NCBI RefSeq assembly: GCF_006569185.2
Contig: NZ_VIGC02000007.1
Location: 154,123-218,122 of the forward strand
DNA length: 64,000 nt
Origin: Litorilinea aerophila
GTDB taxonomy: Bacteria > Chloroflexota > Anaerolineae > Caldilineales > Caldilineaceae
Direction: 5' to 3'
In this document: positions 53,783 through 62,868 of the stretch, piece by piece
Layout: each line of letters opens with the position of its first letter
Numbering within the stretch: position 1 is the first letter of the stretch
Program-made: the position numbers and the translations under genes
Notes under the pieces: generated by a model
Told to the model about the DNA's origin: nothing
Databases searched by the model: none
Seen by the model: the letters and a program-made list of their open reading frames with translations, nothing else

Positions 53783-55093
53783 ATGCCCAAAATTACCTTC
53801 ATCGGTGCTGGCAGCACCGTTTTCGCCAAAAACCTCATGGGGGACATCCTCAGCTACCCAGAGCTGGCCGACGCCACCATCAGCCTGCACGACATCGACC
53901 CGGAGCGTCTGCGCACCTCCGAGATCGTGGCCCACAAGGTGGCCGAAGCCCTGGACGCCCACCCCACCATCCAGGCGACCACCGACCGCCGGGCCGCGCT
54001 GGACGGCGCCGACTACGCCATCTCCATGATCCAGGTGGGCGGCTACAAGCCCTGTACCGTGACGGACTTTGAAATCCCTAAAAAATACGGCCTGCGCCAG
54101 ACCATCGCCGACACCCTGGGTATCGGCGGCATTATGCGGGGGCTGCGCACCATCCCCGTGCTCCTGGACATGTGCCGGGACATGGAAGAGCTCTGTCCAG
54201 ACGTGACCTTCCTCCAATACGTCAACCCCATGGCCATGAACTGCTGGGCCATCAGCCGGGCCACCAAGATCAAGACCGTGGGCCTCTGCCACAGCGTCCA
54301 GGGCACCGCGGCCCAACTGGCCCGGGACATCGGCGTGCCGGTGGAGGAGATCAACTACGTCTGCGCCGGCATCAACCACATGGCCTTCTACCTGCGCTTC
54401 GAACGCAAGACCGAGGACGGCGTGGAAGATCTCTATCCTCGCATCCGCCAGGTGTTGGAGGAAGGCCGGGCGCCGGCGTGGAACCTGGTGCGCTACGAGG
54501 TCTTCCGTCGGCTGGGCTACTTCGTCACCGAATCCAGCGAACATTTCGCCGAGTATGTGCCCTGGTTCATCAAACGAGACCGGCCCGACCTGATCGAGAA
54601 GTTCAACATCCCGCTGGATGAGTACATCCGCCGCTGTGAAGTCCAGATTGCCAGCTGGGAGCGGATGCGCCAGGATCTGGAGAACCCCGAGACCCGGCTC
54701 GAGGTGCGCCGCAGCCACGAGTACGGCTCCGGCATCATCCACAGCATGGAGACCGGCACGCCCCGGGTGATCAACGGCAACGTGCCCAACGACGGCCTCA
54801 TCCACAACCTGCCGGAAGGCTGCTGCGTGGAGGTGCCCTGCCTGGTGGACAAGAACGGCGTCCAGCCCATCTCGGTGGGCAACCTGCCGCCCCACCTGGC
54901 CGCGCTGATGCAGACCAACATCAACGTCCAGGCCCTCACCGTGGAGGCGGCCCTCACCGGCAAGCGGGAACACATCTACCACGCCGCCATGCTGGATCCC
55001 CACACCGCGGCCGAGCTGGATCTGGAACAGATCTGGAACCTGGTGGATGACCTGATCGAGGCCCACGGCGATTGGTTGCCGGCCTATCATTGA
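53783..55093 (+). CDS. melA: GH4 alpha-galactosidase
   Basis: A 436-residue GH4 enzyme releasing terminal alpha-galactose (melibiose, raffinose-type sugars). It follows E. coli MelA closely by eye: [68 protein letters not shown] (C169, H170), [38 protein letters not shown] and the end [13 protein letters not shown]. The length is equal. AAGGAG precedes the ATG. galE follows and can recycle the galactose unit through UDP-sugars. Confidence 0.95.
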   Translation: MPKITFIGAGSTVFAKNLMGDILSYPELADATISLHDIDPERLRTSEIVAHKVAEALDAHPTIQATTDRRAALDGADYAISMIQVGGYKPCTVTDFEIPKKYGLRQTIADTLGIGGIMRGLRTIPVLLDMCRDMEELCPDVTFLQYVNPMAMNCWAISRATKIKTVGLCHSVQGTAAQLARDIGVPVEEINYVCAGINHMAFYLRFERKTEDGVEDLYPRIRQVLEEGRAPAWNLVRYEVFRRLGYFVTESSEHFAEYVPWFIKRDRPDLIEKFNIPLDEYIRRCEVQIASWERMRQDLENPETRLEVRRSHEYGSGIIHSMETGTPRVINGNVPNDGLIHNLPEGCCVEVPCLVDKNGVQPISVGNLPPHLAALMQTNINVQALTVEAALTGKREHIYHAAMLDPHTAAELDLEQIWNLVDDLIEAHGDWLPAYH

Positions 55094-55110
55094 AGGATGA
55101 AAGGAGCTCC

Positions 55111-56097
55111 ATGAAAGTTCTTGTCACCGGAGGCGCCGGCTACATCGGCAGCATCACCGTGGAGCGGCTCATCGAAGCTGGGGATGAGGTGGTCGTCTTC
55201 GACAACCTGTACCAGGGCCATCGGGCCGCAGTCCACCCAGACGCCACCTTCGTGGAAGGGGACCTGGCCAACCGGGCCCAGGTGGACGAGGTCATGGCCG
55301 CCCACCGGCCCGATGCCATCATGCACTTCGCTTCCCATACCCTGGTGGGCGAGTCCATGGAGAAGCCCTTCCTCTACCTGGGCGACAACGTGACTAACGG
55401 CCTCAACCTGCTCCAGAGCGCCCTGGCCCATGGGGTGAAGCGCTTCATCCTCTCCTCCACCGCCAACCTTTTCGACCAGCCGGAGCGCATGCCCATCGCC
55501 GAGGACGAGCGTATCGTGCCCGGCAGCCCCTACGGCGAATCCAAGTTCATCCTGGAGCGTATGCTCTACTGGCTGGACCGGACCATGGGATTGCGCTACG
55601 CGGCCCTACGCTACTTCAACGCGGCCGGTGCATCCCCCACCCGGGGCGAGGATCACCACCCTGAATACCACCTCATCCCCCTGGTGTTGCAGGTGGCCCA
55701 GGGCAAACGGGATAAGATCACTATCTTCGGCGACGACTACCCCACCCGAGACGGTACCTGCGTGCGGGATTACATCCACGTCATGGACCTGGCCGACGCC
55801 CACATCCTGGCCATGCGGGCCCTGGACCAGGGCAGCCGGACCTACAACCTGGGCAACGGTGCTGGCTTTACGGTGAAGGAGGTCATCCAGGTGGCGCGGG
55901 AGGTAACGGGTCACCCCATCCCGGCGGAGGTGGGCCCCCGTCGGCCCGGCGATCCAGCTGTCCTGATCGCCAGCAGCGACAAGATCCGCCGGGAACTGGG
56001 CTGGCAGCCCCGCTATCCCGACCTGCGGGACATCATCGCCAGCGCCTGGCAGTGGCACCAGGCCCATCCCAACGGCTATGGCGACCGGCCCAGTTGA
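55111..56097 (+). CDS. galE: UDP-glucose 4-epimerase
   Basis: A 328-residue extended SDR enzyme: NAD-binding GGAGYIG near the N-terminus, catalytic Tyr-Lys in SPYGESKFI, and the C-terminal [24 protein letters not shown] typical of GalE. The usual catalytic Ser/Thr region reads [13 protein letters not shown], where most GalE proteins have SSSATVYG, so the substrate pocket may differ. The ATG at 55111 has GAAAGGAG upstream and lies 17 bp after melA. It ends the sugar operon. Confidence 0.92.
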   Translation: MKVLVTGGAGYIGSITVERLIEAGDEVVVFDNLYQGHRAAVHPDATFVEGDLANRAQVDEVMAAHRPDAIMHFASHTLVGESMEKPFLYLGDNVTNGLNLLQSALAHGVKRFILSSTANLFDQPERMPIAEDERIVPGSPYGESKFILERMLYWLDRTMGLRYAALRYFNAAGASPTRGEDHHPEYHLIPLVLQVAQGKRDKITIFGDDYPTRDGTCVRDYIHVMDLADAHILAMRALDQGSRTYNLGNGAGFTVKEVIQVAREVTGHPIPAEVGPRRPGDPAVLIASSDKIRRELGWQPRYPDLRDIIASAWQWHQAHPNGYGDRPS

Positions 56098-56114
56098 GCC
56101 ACCCACAAACCAAT

Positions 56115-56147
56115 AAAAAACCCGGGGGATCCGTCGGATCCCCCGGG
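56115..56147 (-). terminator. Intrinsic terminator for the minus-strand small membrane protein gene
   Basis: CCCGGGGGATCC (56121-56132) and GGATCCCCCGGG (56136-56147) form a perfect 12-bp stem with a 3-nt loop. Reading on the minus strand, six T follow directly (56115-56120). In the plus direction the T tract is weak, but the hairpin may also stop galE transcription. Confidence 0.85.
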
Positions 56148-56241
56148 TTGATAATGATGGCAGTGAATGAAACGGTGGGGAAAGGGAGGCGCTGGCCACC
56201 CTTACCTGCGGCAGGCCAGGGGCGAAAAGGTCAGTCGGGCT

Positions 56242-56484
56242 TCACCGCTGTTGCATTTTGTCCCGACCGATGCGGTCGAGGACAGCCGTGCAGCCGATGC
56301 AGAAGGCGGCAAAGGCCGGCAGCAGCGGATCTGCCGACATGCCTGTGACCTCCAGGCCCATGAAGCTGAGGAGAATGGCGACGCCAAGTCCCAGCATCGC
56401 ATTACTGACCGCATGTTTTTTGACCATTTTTCTGACCACCTGATAAGACTCCACGCTATCCAAACCGGCTCCCATTCCAGTCAT
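56242..56484 (-). CDS. Small membrane protein, function unknown
   Basis: Up to 80 residues with two hydrophobic stretches (about 29-47 and 53-70). No family recognised. The frame is supported by a strong promoter (56547-56575) and an intrinsic terminator (56115-56147) on the same strand. The start is uncertain: the ATG at 56484 has no good ribosome-binding site, whereas the internal ATG at 56427 (residue 20, MVKKHAVSNAM) follows AGGTGG by 9 nt and would give a 61-residue protein starting just before the first helix. Confidence 0.6.
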   Translation of the reverse strand: MTGMGAGLDSVESYQVVRKMVKKHAVSNAMLGLGVAILLSFMGLEVTGMSADPLLPAFAAFCIGCTAVLDRIGRDKMQQR

Positions 56485-56546
56485 GAGGACGGGTCGCCGT
56501 GCACTCCGAGGGTACCAGGGCCCTTTTCAGGCCCAACTATGGGCGC

Positions 56547-56575
56547 ATTATAGGGAATTGTCTGCAAGTTCACAA
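56547..56575 (-). promoter_or_regulatory. Promoter of the small membrane protein gene
   Basis: On the minus strand: TTGTGA (56570-56575), a 17-bp spacer and TATAAT (56547-56552). Transcription would begin near 56540 and give a leader of about 55 nt. The stretch between this promoter and the small RNA terminator (56576-56779) holds nothing I recognise. Confidence 0.75.
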
Positions 56576-56779
56576 GCGCACGCGTGGGAAAATGGACAGG
56601 CAATGGACCAGTTTCAGACCGATCATCTGTGTTTCGTAGGGGAATCGTAGGTTTGATCGGGTTTTTGAGGTGGTGCATTGGTAGATGGGAGTAGGTAGAC
56701 GGTAGTCAGTGGTCGGGAGAGTTCCTGGTGGCTCCAGGGTGAGAAGCGTTTTGGGGTAAAGTAAAATCGACGCGGGAAC

Positions 56780-56862
56780 AAAAAAACGCCTGCCTAAGGT
56801 TGGGGAGGCCGACCAGGCAGGCGTGTGAGGGTATAAGTGTTTGAGGTAGCTTGACGCTCTCG
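56780..56862 (-). ncRNA. Candidate small regulatory RNA of about 83 nt
   Basis: Delimited by a promoter (56869-56897) and an intrinsic terminator, both on the minus strand and with no open frame with a ribosome-binding site between. The terminator stem is ACGCCTGCCT/AGGCAGGCGT (56786-56795 and 56815-56824) followed by seven T. The apical part adds a GGT/ACC pairing and an 11-nt loop, CGGCCTCCCCA, exposing CCUCCCC. The 5' part (about 38 nt) is U/C/A-rich and mostly unpaired, with a second CUACCUCAA. C-rich loops of this type bind Shine-Dalgarno sequences in known bacterial sRNAs, so a trans-acting repressor is plausible (inference). Confidence 0.65.
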
Positions 56863-56868
56863 TGTAAG

Positions 56869-56897
56869 ATTTTACCATTTGGGGGTCGCCACGTCAA
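56869..56897 (-). promoter_or_regulatory. Promoter of the candidate small RNA
   Basis: On the minus strand: TTGACG (56892-56897), a 17-bp spacer and TAAAAT (56869-56874) with a TGG extended -10. Transcription should start near 56862. Confidence 0.75.
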
Positions 56898-57072
56898 TAC
56901 CCAATTTTTTCGATTTGGATACAAAGAATGCACCATCCATGGAACGATGAACACGGAAGGGTAGGTCCGGTCTCCTGGCCGGACATCCGCACCAGGCGTG
57001 ACGGGAACCCATGTCACTCTAACCGAATTCTGCAAAGAAAGTGACAAGAGCAACGAAGGGAGCCATCGATTC

Positions 57073-58308
57073 ATGAAAGCAGACCTCGACCGCCTGATGG
57101 AGGAACGGAACCTGGATGGCCTGATGGTCCTGGGTGACTCCACAGGCAATAAGGTGCTCAACTATTTGACGGGCGGTGCCCACCTGGAACGGGCCCTGGT
57201 GGTGAAGCGACGGCAGGGCCCCCTGACCCTCCTCCACGGCAGTATGGAGCGGGACACGGCAGCCCGCACAGGCCTGCATCTGGTGGACCGGGACGCGACC
57301 TACAACATGTATCGGCTGCTGGAGAAACACCAGGGGAATCGGCTGGCTGCCATGGTGGACTTTCTCTACCAGGTGATGCAAGACCAGGGGCTGGCGGGCC
57401 GTATCGGCGTCTATGGAACCATGGACGCCGGCGCTGCCTTTGTGCTCCTCCGCCAGCTCCAGGCCATCGCGCCAGAGCTGGAGATCGTCGGCGAATACGA
57501 GGACTCCCTCTTCGCCCTGGCCCGGGAAACCAAGGATGAGTGGGAGCTGGACCAGCTCCGGGAGGCCGGGCGCCTCACCTGCCTGATCATGGGGGAAACC
57601 CAGGAGTTCATCCAGGGACACCAGGCCCGGAATGGCGTGGTGCAGAACCGGGACGGCGAGCCGCTCACCATCGGCGCGGTCAAAGCCTTCATCCGTAGCC
57701 GCCTGGCCTTCCATGGCCTGCGGGAAGATCATGAAACCATCTTCAGCCAGGGCCGGGATGCCGGGGTCCCCCACAACAGCGGCGACCCGGCCGCGCCCCT
57801 CCGCCTGGGTCAGAGCATCGTCTTCGATTTCTTCCCCGTGACTGCCAGCGGCTACTTCCACGACATCACCCGCACCTGGAGTTTGGGCTACGCCACCGAC
57901 GAGGTCTGGGAAGCCTGGGCGCAGTGCAAGGAGATCTTCGACCGGGTGATGGCTTCCCTGGCGGTAGGGCAGCCCTGCCGCGAGCCCCAGCTCATGACTT
58001 GCGACTATTTCGAGGCCAAGGGACATCCCACTGTGCGTAGCCAACCGGGCACCCGGGAAGGCTACGTTCACAGCCTGGGCCACGGCATCGGCCTGGATAT
58101 CCACGAGGAGCCCCGCCTGAGCCACGTGGTCGGCAATGATACCGTCTTCCAGCCCGGCCACGTCTTCAGCGTGGAGCCGGGGCTATACTACCCGGAACGG
58201 GGCTTCGGCGTGCGCATCGAGGATTCGGTGGCCTTCAACCAGGCGGGCGAACTGGAATACCTGTCCAACTACCCCTACGACCTGGTCATCCCCATTCCCG
58301 GCGCCTGA
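57073..58308 (+). CDS. M24 family metallopeptidase (Xaa-Pro aminopeptidase-like)
   Basis: A 411-residue pita-bread-fold peptidase. The N-terminal creatinase-like domain (1-165) leads to the catalytic domain with all metal ligands: the two Asp in IVFDFFPVTASGYFHDITRTW, His in SLGHGIGLDIHE, Glu in FSVEPGLYYP and Glu in GVRIEDSVAF. It removes N-terminal residues before proline, or acts as a dipeptidase. The ATG at 57073 follows GAAGGGAG; the frame is open further upstream but without family resemblance. The gene ends 7 bp from the convergent epimerase gene. Confidence 0.92.
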   Translation: MKADLDRLMEERNLDGLMVLGDSTGNKVLNYLTGGAHLERALVVKRRQGPLTLLHGSMERDTAARTGLHLVDRDATYNMYRLLEKHQGNRLAAMVDFLYQVMQDQGLAGRIGVYGTMDAGAAFVLLRQLQAIAPELEIVGEYEDSLFALARETKDEWELDQLREAGRLTCLIMGETQEFIQGHQARNGVVQNRDGEPLTIGAVKAFIRSRLAFHGLREDHETIFSQGRDAGVPHNSGDPAAPLRLGQSIVFDFFPVTASGYFHDITRTWSLGYATDEVWEAWAQCKEIFDRVMASLAVGQPCREPQLMTCDYFEAKGHPTVRSQPGTREGYVHSLGHGIGLDIHEEPRLSHVVGNDTVFQPGHVFSVEPGLYYPERGFGVRIEDSVAFNQAGELEYLSNYPYDLVIPIPGA

Positions 58309-58315
58309 GGCAGGG

Positions 58316-59320
58316 CTACTCCGCCACCCCTTCCCGCCGCCGAACGTCATCAGCGAGCCGCTGCCGTTCGTAGGCGATGACATCATCCAGGATCTGGTGC
58401 AGGTCGCGGGTGGGCTGCCAGCCGATGGCCCGCTGGAGCTTGGCGGTGTCCGGTACCCGCCGTCGCATGTCCTCGAAGCCCGGTGCGTACGCCTGGCTGT
58501 AGGGGATGAAGTGGATGGGGGAGTTGCTGCCGCTTCGCTCTCGGACCAGCCCGGCCAGCTCCCGGATGGAGACCTCCTGGCTGCTGCCGATGTTGTAGAT
58601 TTCACCGGCGGTCAGTTCCGGCCGATCCAGCAGGGCCGTCAGGGCCCGTACCGTATCCGCCACGTGGCAGAAGCAGCGGGTCTGGTTTCCGTCGCCGTAG
58701 ACGGTGATGGGCTCTTCCAGCAGCGCCTGCCGAACGAAGCGGGGGATCACCATGCCGTAGCGTCCGGTCTGGCCCGGGCCCACGGTGTTGAAGAAGCGGG
58801 CGATGGTGACCGGCAAGTCGTATTCTCGATAGGCCGCCAGCCCCAGGAATTCGTCCAGCAGCTTGCTGGCCGCATAGCACCAGCGGCTGTGGCTGGATGG
58901 CCCCAGCAGGAGGTCGTCGTCCTCCCGAAAGGGGATGTGTACCCCTTTGCCGTACACTTCACTGGTGCTGGCGATGAGGGTGCGGCAGCGGTACCGTCGG
59001 GCGGCGCGGAGTACCGCGTGGGTGCCCAGCACATTGGTTTCAATGGTTTCGGTGGGGCGCTCTACCACCAGTTGCACACCCACTGCCGCCGCCAGATGGA
59101 CGATGGCGTCCGCCTGGCTGGCCAGCCGATCCAACACCAGCGCGTTGCTGAGGTCGTCGATGGCGAAGGCAAAGCGCGGGTGCTTCTCGAAGGGGCGGAT
59201 GTTCTCGAACGAGCCTGTGCTTAGATTGTCCAGGACCGAGACGGTATCTCCCCGCTCCAGCAGGGCCCGGACCAGGTGGCTGCCGATGAAGCCGGCCCCG
59301 CCAGTGACCAGTACGTGCAT
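58316..59320 (-). CDS. NAD-dependent epimerase/dehydratase (sugar nucleotide SDR)
   Basis: A 334-residue extended SDR: NAD-binding GGAGFIG near the N-terminus, Ser/Thr in IASTSEVYGKG, and catalytic Tyr-Lys in WCYAASKLLDE. ARFFNTVGPGQTGRYGMVIPRF is the substrate-region signature shared by UDP-glucuronate decarboxylases and related GDP/UDP-sugar epimerases. The exact reaction is open. It has an AAAAGGAG site before the ATG and an extended -10 (TGG-TATAAT, minus strand, 59375-59380) about 55 bp upstream. Confidence 0.88.
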   Translation of the reverse strand: MHVLVTGGAGFIGSHLVRALLERGDTVSVLDNLSTGSFENIRPFEKHPRFAFAIDDLSNALVLDRLASQADAIVHLAAAVGVQLVVERPTETIETNVLGTHAVLRAARRYRCRTLIASTSEVYGKGVHIPFREDDDLLLGPSSHSRWCYAASKLLDEFLGLAAYREYDLPVTIARFFNTVGPGQTGRYGMVIPRFVRQALLEEPITVYGDGNQTRCFCHVADTVRALTALLDRPELTAGEIYNIGSSQEVSIRELAGLVRERSGSNSPIHFIPYSQAYAPGFEDMRRRVPDTAKLQRAIGWQPTRDLHQILDDVIAYERQRLADDVRRREGVAE

Positions 59321-59374
59321 GGCGGCTCCTTTTCTGGAATGATGATCAGTTCTCTGTGCCCTCTATGGCAAACC

Positions 59375-59380
59375 ATTATA
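59375..59380 (-). promoter_or_regulatory. Extended -10 element of the epimerase gene
   Basis: TATAAT on the minus strand preceded by TGG; the -35 region is poor. Divergent from the CHAT gene promoter. Confidence 0.55.
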
Positions 59381-59435
59381 CCAGCTTCCTCCCGGTGGCC
59401 TCGAAGCGGGGAGATACCCGCAGGGGCCGAGGGGT

Positions 59436-59465
59436 TTGACGCTTGCTGCGCGGCAACGGTACAAT
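59436..59465 (+). promoter_or_regulatory. Promoter of the CHAT gene, predicting a leaderless mRNA
   Basis: TTGACG (59436-59441), an 18-bp spacer and TACAAT (59460-59465). A start 7-10 nt downstream falls at 59472-59475, on or next to the ATG at 59475. No Shine-Dalgarno is present. Confidence 0.65.
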
Positions 59466-59474
59466 GGCACCACC

Positions 59475-60698
59475 ATGAGCGAGGAACAGTACTTGAATTT
59501 CAACCTGCGCATCGAAGAGACCGACGACGGGTACGTAACCCGGGTGGTGGAATCGCCCGCCGGCGAGGCCGTGATGCCCTTCACCGTCCCCTTTTCCCTG
59601 GACCAGTGGCGGCGGCTCCTGGCCAGCCTGGAGGCCCCTCAGGCGCCCGGATCCCAGGCCGCGAAGGGTGTGGAGGAGACCCTGCGCCAGTGGGGAGAGC
59701 GACTTTTCCACGCCCTCTTCCAGGATCACGTCCTGGCCTGTTACCGGGCCAGCCGCCATCTGGCCTACCAGTCACGCGCCCACCTGCGCCTGCTGTTGGA
59801 CACCAACCCGGTGCCCCATCTGGCCTCTCTCCCGTGGGAATTTCTCCTGGATCCCGTCCACGACGAATTTTTGGCCGCCACGCCGGCCATGACCTTTTCC
59901 CGCTACACCCACCTGATGCACCGCGTCCCGCCCCTCCAGGTGGAGTGGCCCCTGCGGGTCCTGGTGGTCATCGCCAACCCCAGCAGCTATCCGCCGGTCC
60001 ACGTGGAGCGGGAATGGCTGGGCCTGGTGGATACCCTGGACTATCTGGCCGCGGAGGGCCGCCTGATCCTGGAGCGGTTGACCCGCCCCACCCTTTTTGA
60101 GTTTCAGCGCCGTCTGCGCCAGCGCCGGTATCAGATCGTCCATTTCATCGGCCACAGCCTCTTCAACGAACAGACCGGGGAAGGCCACCTGGTCTTCGAG
60201 GATGAGATGGGCCGCAGCCGGCTGGTGAGTGGCCAGCACCTGGGCGCCCTTATGCGCGATCATCAGGACCTGCGCCTGGTGATCTTGCAGGGCAGCCAGG
60301 GCACATACGCCACCGGCTACGGCGCCTTTGTCCACGTCGCCCAGAGCCTGGTGCAGCGGGGGATGGCGGCCGTGTTGGCCACCCAGTTTGAATGGCCCCA
60401 GGAAGTGGCCCTGGGGTTTCTGGAGCCGTTTTTGTCGGCCGTGGCGGGCTGCCGGCCCGTGGATGAGGCCGTCGCAGCGGCCCGGATGGCCCTGGGGGGC
60501 GATTCTACGCTGGCCTGGGGGGCACCTATCCTCTGGATGCGTACGCCAGACGGGGTGCTGCTGAGCGACGGCCCCCTTCCGGCCCAGCCTGTGCCGGCCG
60601 AACTGAATCAGCGGGTGGCCTTCCGGCTGAACAGCCTGCGCATCCGCACGGCAACCCGGGAGACCATTGCCCGTTGGGCTTCGGAGCCTCCTGGGTAA
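59475..60698 (+). CDS. CHAT-domain protein with Ser at the catalytic Cys position
   Basis: A 407-residue protein. The N-terminal 110 residues include a beta-rich segment (QYLNFNLRIEETDDGYVTRVV) and a helical part that often precedes CHAT domains in multicellular or filamentous bacteria. The caspase-like CHAT domain (about 110-385) has LASLPWEFLLDP, the His loop IVHFIGHSLF (H227), and the strand LVILQGSQGTYAT where active CHAT proteases read L-x-A-C. Here S274 replaces Cys. It may be an inactive scaffold, or Ser may serve. There is no partner domain (TPR, NACHT) in the protein. The start codon is ATG at 59475. Confidence 0.85.
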   Translation: MSEEQYLNFNLRIEETDDGYVTRVVESPAGEAVMPFTVPFSLDQWRRLLASLEAPQAPGSQAAKGVEETLRQWGERLFHALFQDHVLACYRASRHLAYQSRAHLRLLLDTNPVPHLASLPWEFLLDPVHDEFLAATPAMTFSRYTHLMHRVPPLQVEWPLRVLVVIANPSSYPPVHVEREWLGLVDTLDYLAAEGRLILERLTRPTLFEFQRRLRQRRYQIVHFIGHSLFNEQTGEGHLVFEDEMGRSRLVSGQHLGALMRDHQDLRLVILQGSQGTYATGYGAFVHVAQSLVQRGMAAVLATQFEWPQEVALGFLEPFLSAVAGCRPVDEAVAAARMALGGDSTLAWGAPILWMRTPDGVLLSDGPLPAQPVPAELNQRVAFRLNSLRIRTATRETIARWASEPPG

Positions 60699-60842
60699 AC
60701 GAGTTGGGTAAACGAGCACGTTGAGTTTTCTCTGAGCTCTCTCTGGACTTCCGCTGCATCCTCTGCGTCTCCGCGGTGAAAAATTTTTTGCAGGGGAGTC
60801 ATCTGTGCAATCTGTGACTAAAAAAGAAAGAAGGACAGAACC

Positions 60843-62261
60843 ATGCCCCAAGCCAATATCGGACTCATCGGCCTGGCCGTGATGGGCCAGAACCTGGTGC
60901 TGAACATGGAGCGCAACGGCTATACCGTAGCCGTCTACAACCGGACCACCTCGACCATGGAAAAGTTTGTGGCCGAGCATCCGGGCAAGAAGCTGGTGCC
61001 GGCGACCACCCTGGAAGAGCTGGTCCAGAGCCTGGAACGCCCCCGCAAGATCCTGATCATGGTCAAGGCCGGGCCGGCGGTGGATGCCGTCATCCAGGGG
61101 TTGGTGCCCCTGTTGGAGCCGGGCGACCTGATCATGGACGGCGGCAACAGCTTCTACCGGGATACGGAGCGCCGCAGCAAAGAGCTGGCCGCCCAGAACC
61201 TGAACTTCATGGGGGTGGGCATCAGCGGCGGCGAGGAAGGTGCCCTCTGGGGGCCCAGCATCATGCCCGGCGGCCCCCGGGAAACGTGGGAGATGGTGCG
61301 GGATCTGCTGGAGGCCATCGCCGCCAAGGCCCCCGAGGACGGCAAACCCTGCGTGGCCTACCTGGGGCCCCGGGGTGCGGGCCACTACGTTAAGATGGTC
61401 CACAACGGCATTGAGTATGGCGACATGCAGCTCATCGCCGAGGCCTACGACATTCTCCAACGGGCCCTGGGCCTTGAGGCTGCCGAGTTGGCTGAGATCT
61501 TCGACCAGTGGAACCAGGGCGAGCTGGACAGCTTCCTGATCGAGATCACGGCCAAGATCTTCCGACGCATCGACGAGGAGACGGGCCGCCCCCTGGTGGA
61601 TCTGGTGTTGGACAAGGCCGCCCAGAAGGGCACCGGCAAGTGGACCAGCCAGGATGCCTTCGACATCGGCGCACCCATTCCCACCATCAACAGCGCGGTG
61701 GTGGCCCGGATCATCTCCAGCCTGAAGGAGGAACGGGTGGCTGCCTCCAAGGTGTTGCCCGGCCCGGCCCAAACCCGCTACGAAGGCGACAAGCAGGCGC
61801 TGATCGACGCCGTGCGCCAGGCCCTCTACGCCAGCAAGATCAGCGCCTACGCCCAGGGTATGGCCCTGCTGCGCATGGCCAGCGCCGAGTACGACTATGG
61901 CCTCAACCTGGCCGAAATCGCCGCCATTTGGCGGGCCGGCTGCATCATCCGGGCCCGCTTTCTCAACCGCATCACCCAGGCCTTCAACCGCAAGCCGGAT
62001 CTGGCCAACCTGTTGCTGGACGAAGAGCTGGGCAAGGCCGTGGCCGAAAGCCTGCCCGCCTGGCGGCACGTGGTCCAGACCGCGGTGGGCCTGGGGATTC
62101 CGGTGCCGGCCTTCAGTGCCAGCCTGGCCTACTACGACAGCTATCGCAGCGAACGGCTGCCTGCCAACCTGATCCAGGCCCAGCGGGACTTCTTCGGCGC
62201 CCACACTTACGAACGGGTGGATCGGGAAGGCATCTTCCATTCCAACTGGGAACCTGCATGA
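60843..62261 (+). CDS. gnd: 6-phosphogluconate dehydrogenase, decarboxylating
   Basis: A 472-residue enzyme of the oxidative pentose phosphate pathway (6-phosphogluconate to ribulose 5-phosphate, CO2 and NADPH). The NADP-binding [20 protein letters not shown], then [19 protein letters not shown] and the catalytic Lys in [19 protein letters not shown] are all present; length is usual. The C-terminal tail is normal. The stop overlaps the next start (ATGA). The upstream 144 bp contain the short phrases CTCTGCGTCTCCGCGGTGAA and ATCTGTGCAATCTGTGAC, which look like dispersed repeat fragments. Confidence 0.96.
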   Translation: MPQANIGLIGLAVMGQNLVLNMERNGYTVAVYNRTTSTMEKFVAEHPGKKLVPATTLEELVQSLERPRKILIMVKAGPAVDAVIQGLVPLLEPGDLIMDGGNSFYRDTERRSKELAAQNLNFMGVGISGGEEGALWGPSIMPGGPRETWEMVRDLLEAIAAKAPEDGKPCVAYLGPRGAGHYVKMVHNGIEYGDMQLIAEAYDILQRALGLEAAELAEIFDQWNQGELDSFLIEITAKIFRRIDEETGRPLVDLVLDKAAQKGTGKWTSQDAFDIGAPIPTINSAVVARIISSLKEERVAASKVLPGPAQTRYEGDKQALIDAVRQALYASKISAYAQGMALLRMASAEYDYGLNLAEIAAIWRAGCIIRARFLNRITQAFNRKPDLANLLLDEELGKAVAESLPAWRHVVQTAVGLGIPVPAFSASLAYYDSYRSERLPANLIQAQRDFFGAHTYERVDREGIFHSNWEPA

Positions 62262-62794
62262 GCCATCGGTTCAATTCCTGGACCCTTGTTTTTTTCCTGG
62301 TGTTGGTGTTGGGGACCGGCTGGCTTTGGGCCAGCCAGGTCCCCGCCAATGCCTTGCCCCAGGCCCGGCCAGCGGAACCCGCTGTGGGACATCCCGCGCC
62401 GCCGCTGGTCCTGCCCACCCTGGATGGCTCCACCTTCGACCTGGAGCGCCTGCGGGGAACGCCTGTGGTCCTGAACTTCTGGGCCACCTGGTGTGGGCCA
62501 TGCCAGCGGGAACTGCCCGCGCTTCAGGCCGCGGCGGAACGCTATGAAGGCCTGGTGGTCTTTGCCGGCGTAGACCAGGGCGAAGAGCCCGAAGTCGTTC
62601 GCCCGTATGTGGAACAGATGGGCCTGACCTTTGTCATCCCCATGGACAGGGATCACGAGGCGGCCCACCGCTACAACGTGATGGGCCTGCCTACCACCTT
62701 CTTCATCGATCAATACGGGGTGATCCGCCACATCTGGACCGGAGAGATGAACAGCATCATCCTGGCCGAGGCCGTCGCCCAGATTTTGCCCTGA
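62258..62794 (+). CDS. TlpA/ResA-type membrane-anchored thiol-disulfide oxidoreductase
   Basis: A 178-residue protein with an N-terminal membrane anchor (about 9-25), a short Pro/Ala linker and a thioredoxin domain with WCGPC (C79, C82) and the cis-Pro in [10 protein letters not shown]. Proteins of this type reduce exported disulfides, for instance in cytochrome c maturation. It is translationally coupled to gnd, which is an unusual partner and probably reflects only operon sharing. The C-terminal helix is short. Confidence 0.92.
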   Translation: MSHRFNSWTLVFFLVLVLGTGWLWASQVPANALPQARPAEPAVGHPAPPLVLPTLDGSTFDLERLRGTPVVLNFWATWCGPCQRELPALQAAAERYEGLVVFAGVDQGEEPEVVRPYVEQMGLTFVIPMDRDHEAAHRYNVMGLPTTFFIDQYGVIRHIWTGEMNSIILAEAVAQILP

Positions 62795-62868
62795 CAGCCT
62801 GGCACCTGTTGGCAGGCACTACCCCTCTCCTGGCCGTCCACCCCTTTCTTCCAGGCCCAGGGGCGCCA

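Noticed and set aside
52370..55090. A 906-codon minus-strand frame opposite both GH4 genes
   Set aside because: Antisense shadow; its apparent internal repetition only mirrors the homology of the two GH4 genes.
56570..56878. A 102-codon minus-strand frame across the candidate small RNA
   Set aside because: Its ATG lies in the -10 region of the promoter, no ribosome-binding site is present, and the frame would cross a strong terminator.
59772..62240. An 822-codon minus-strand frame across the CHAT and gnd genes
   Set aside because: Antisense shadow running through two unrelated genes and their intergenic gap.
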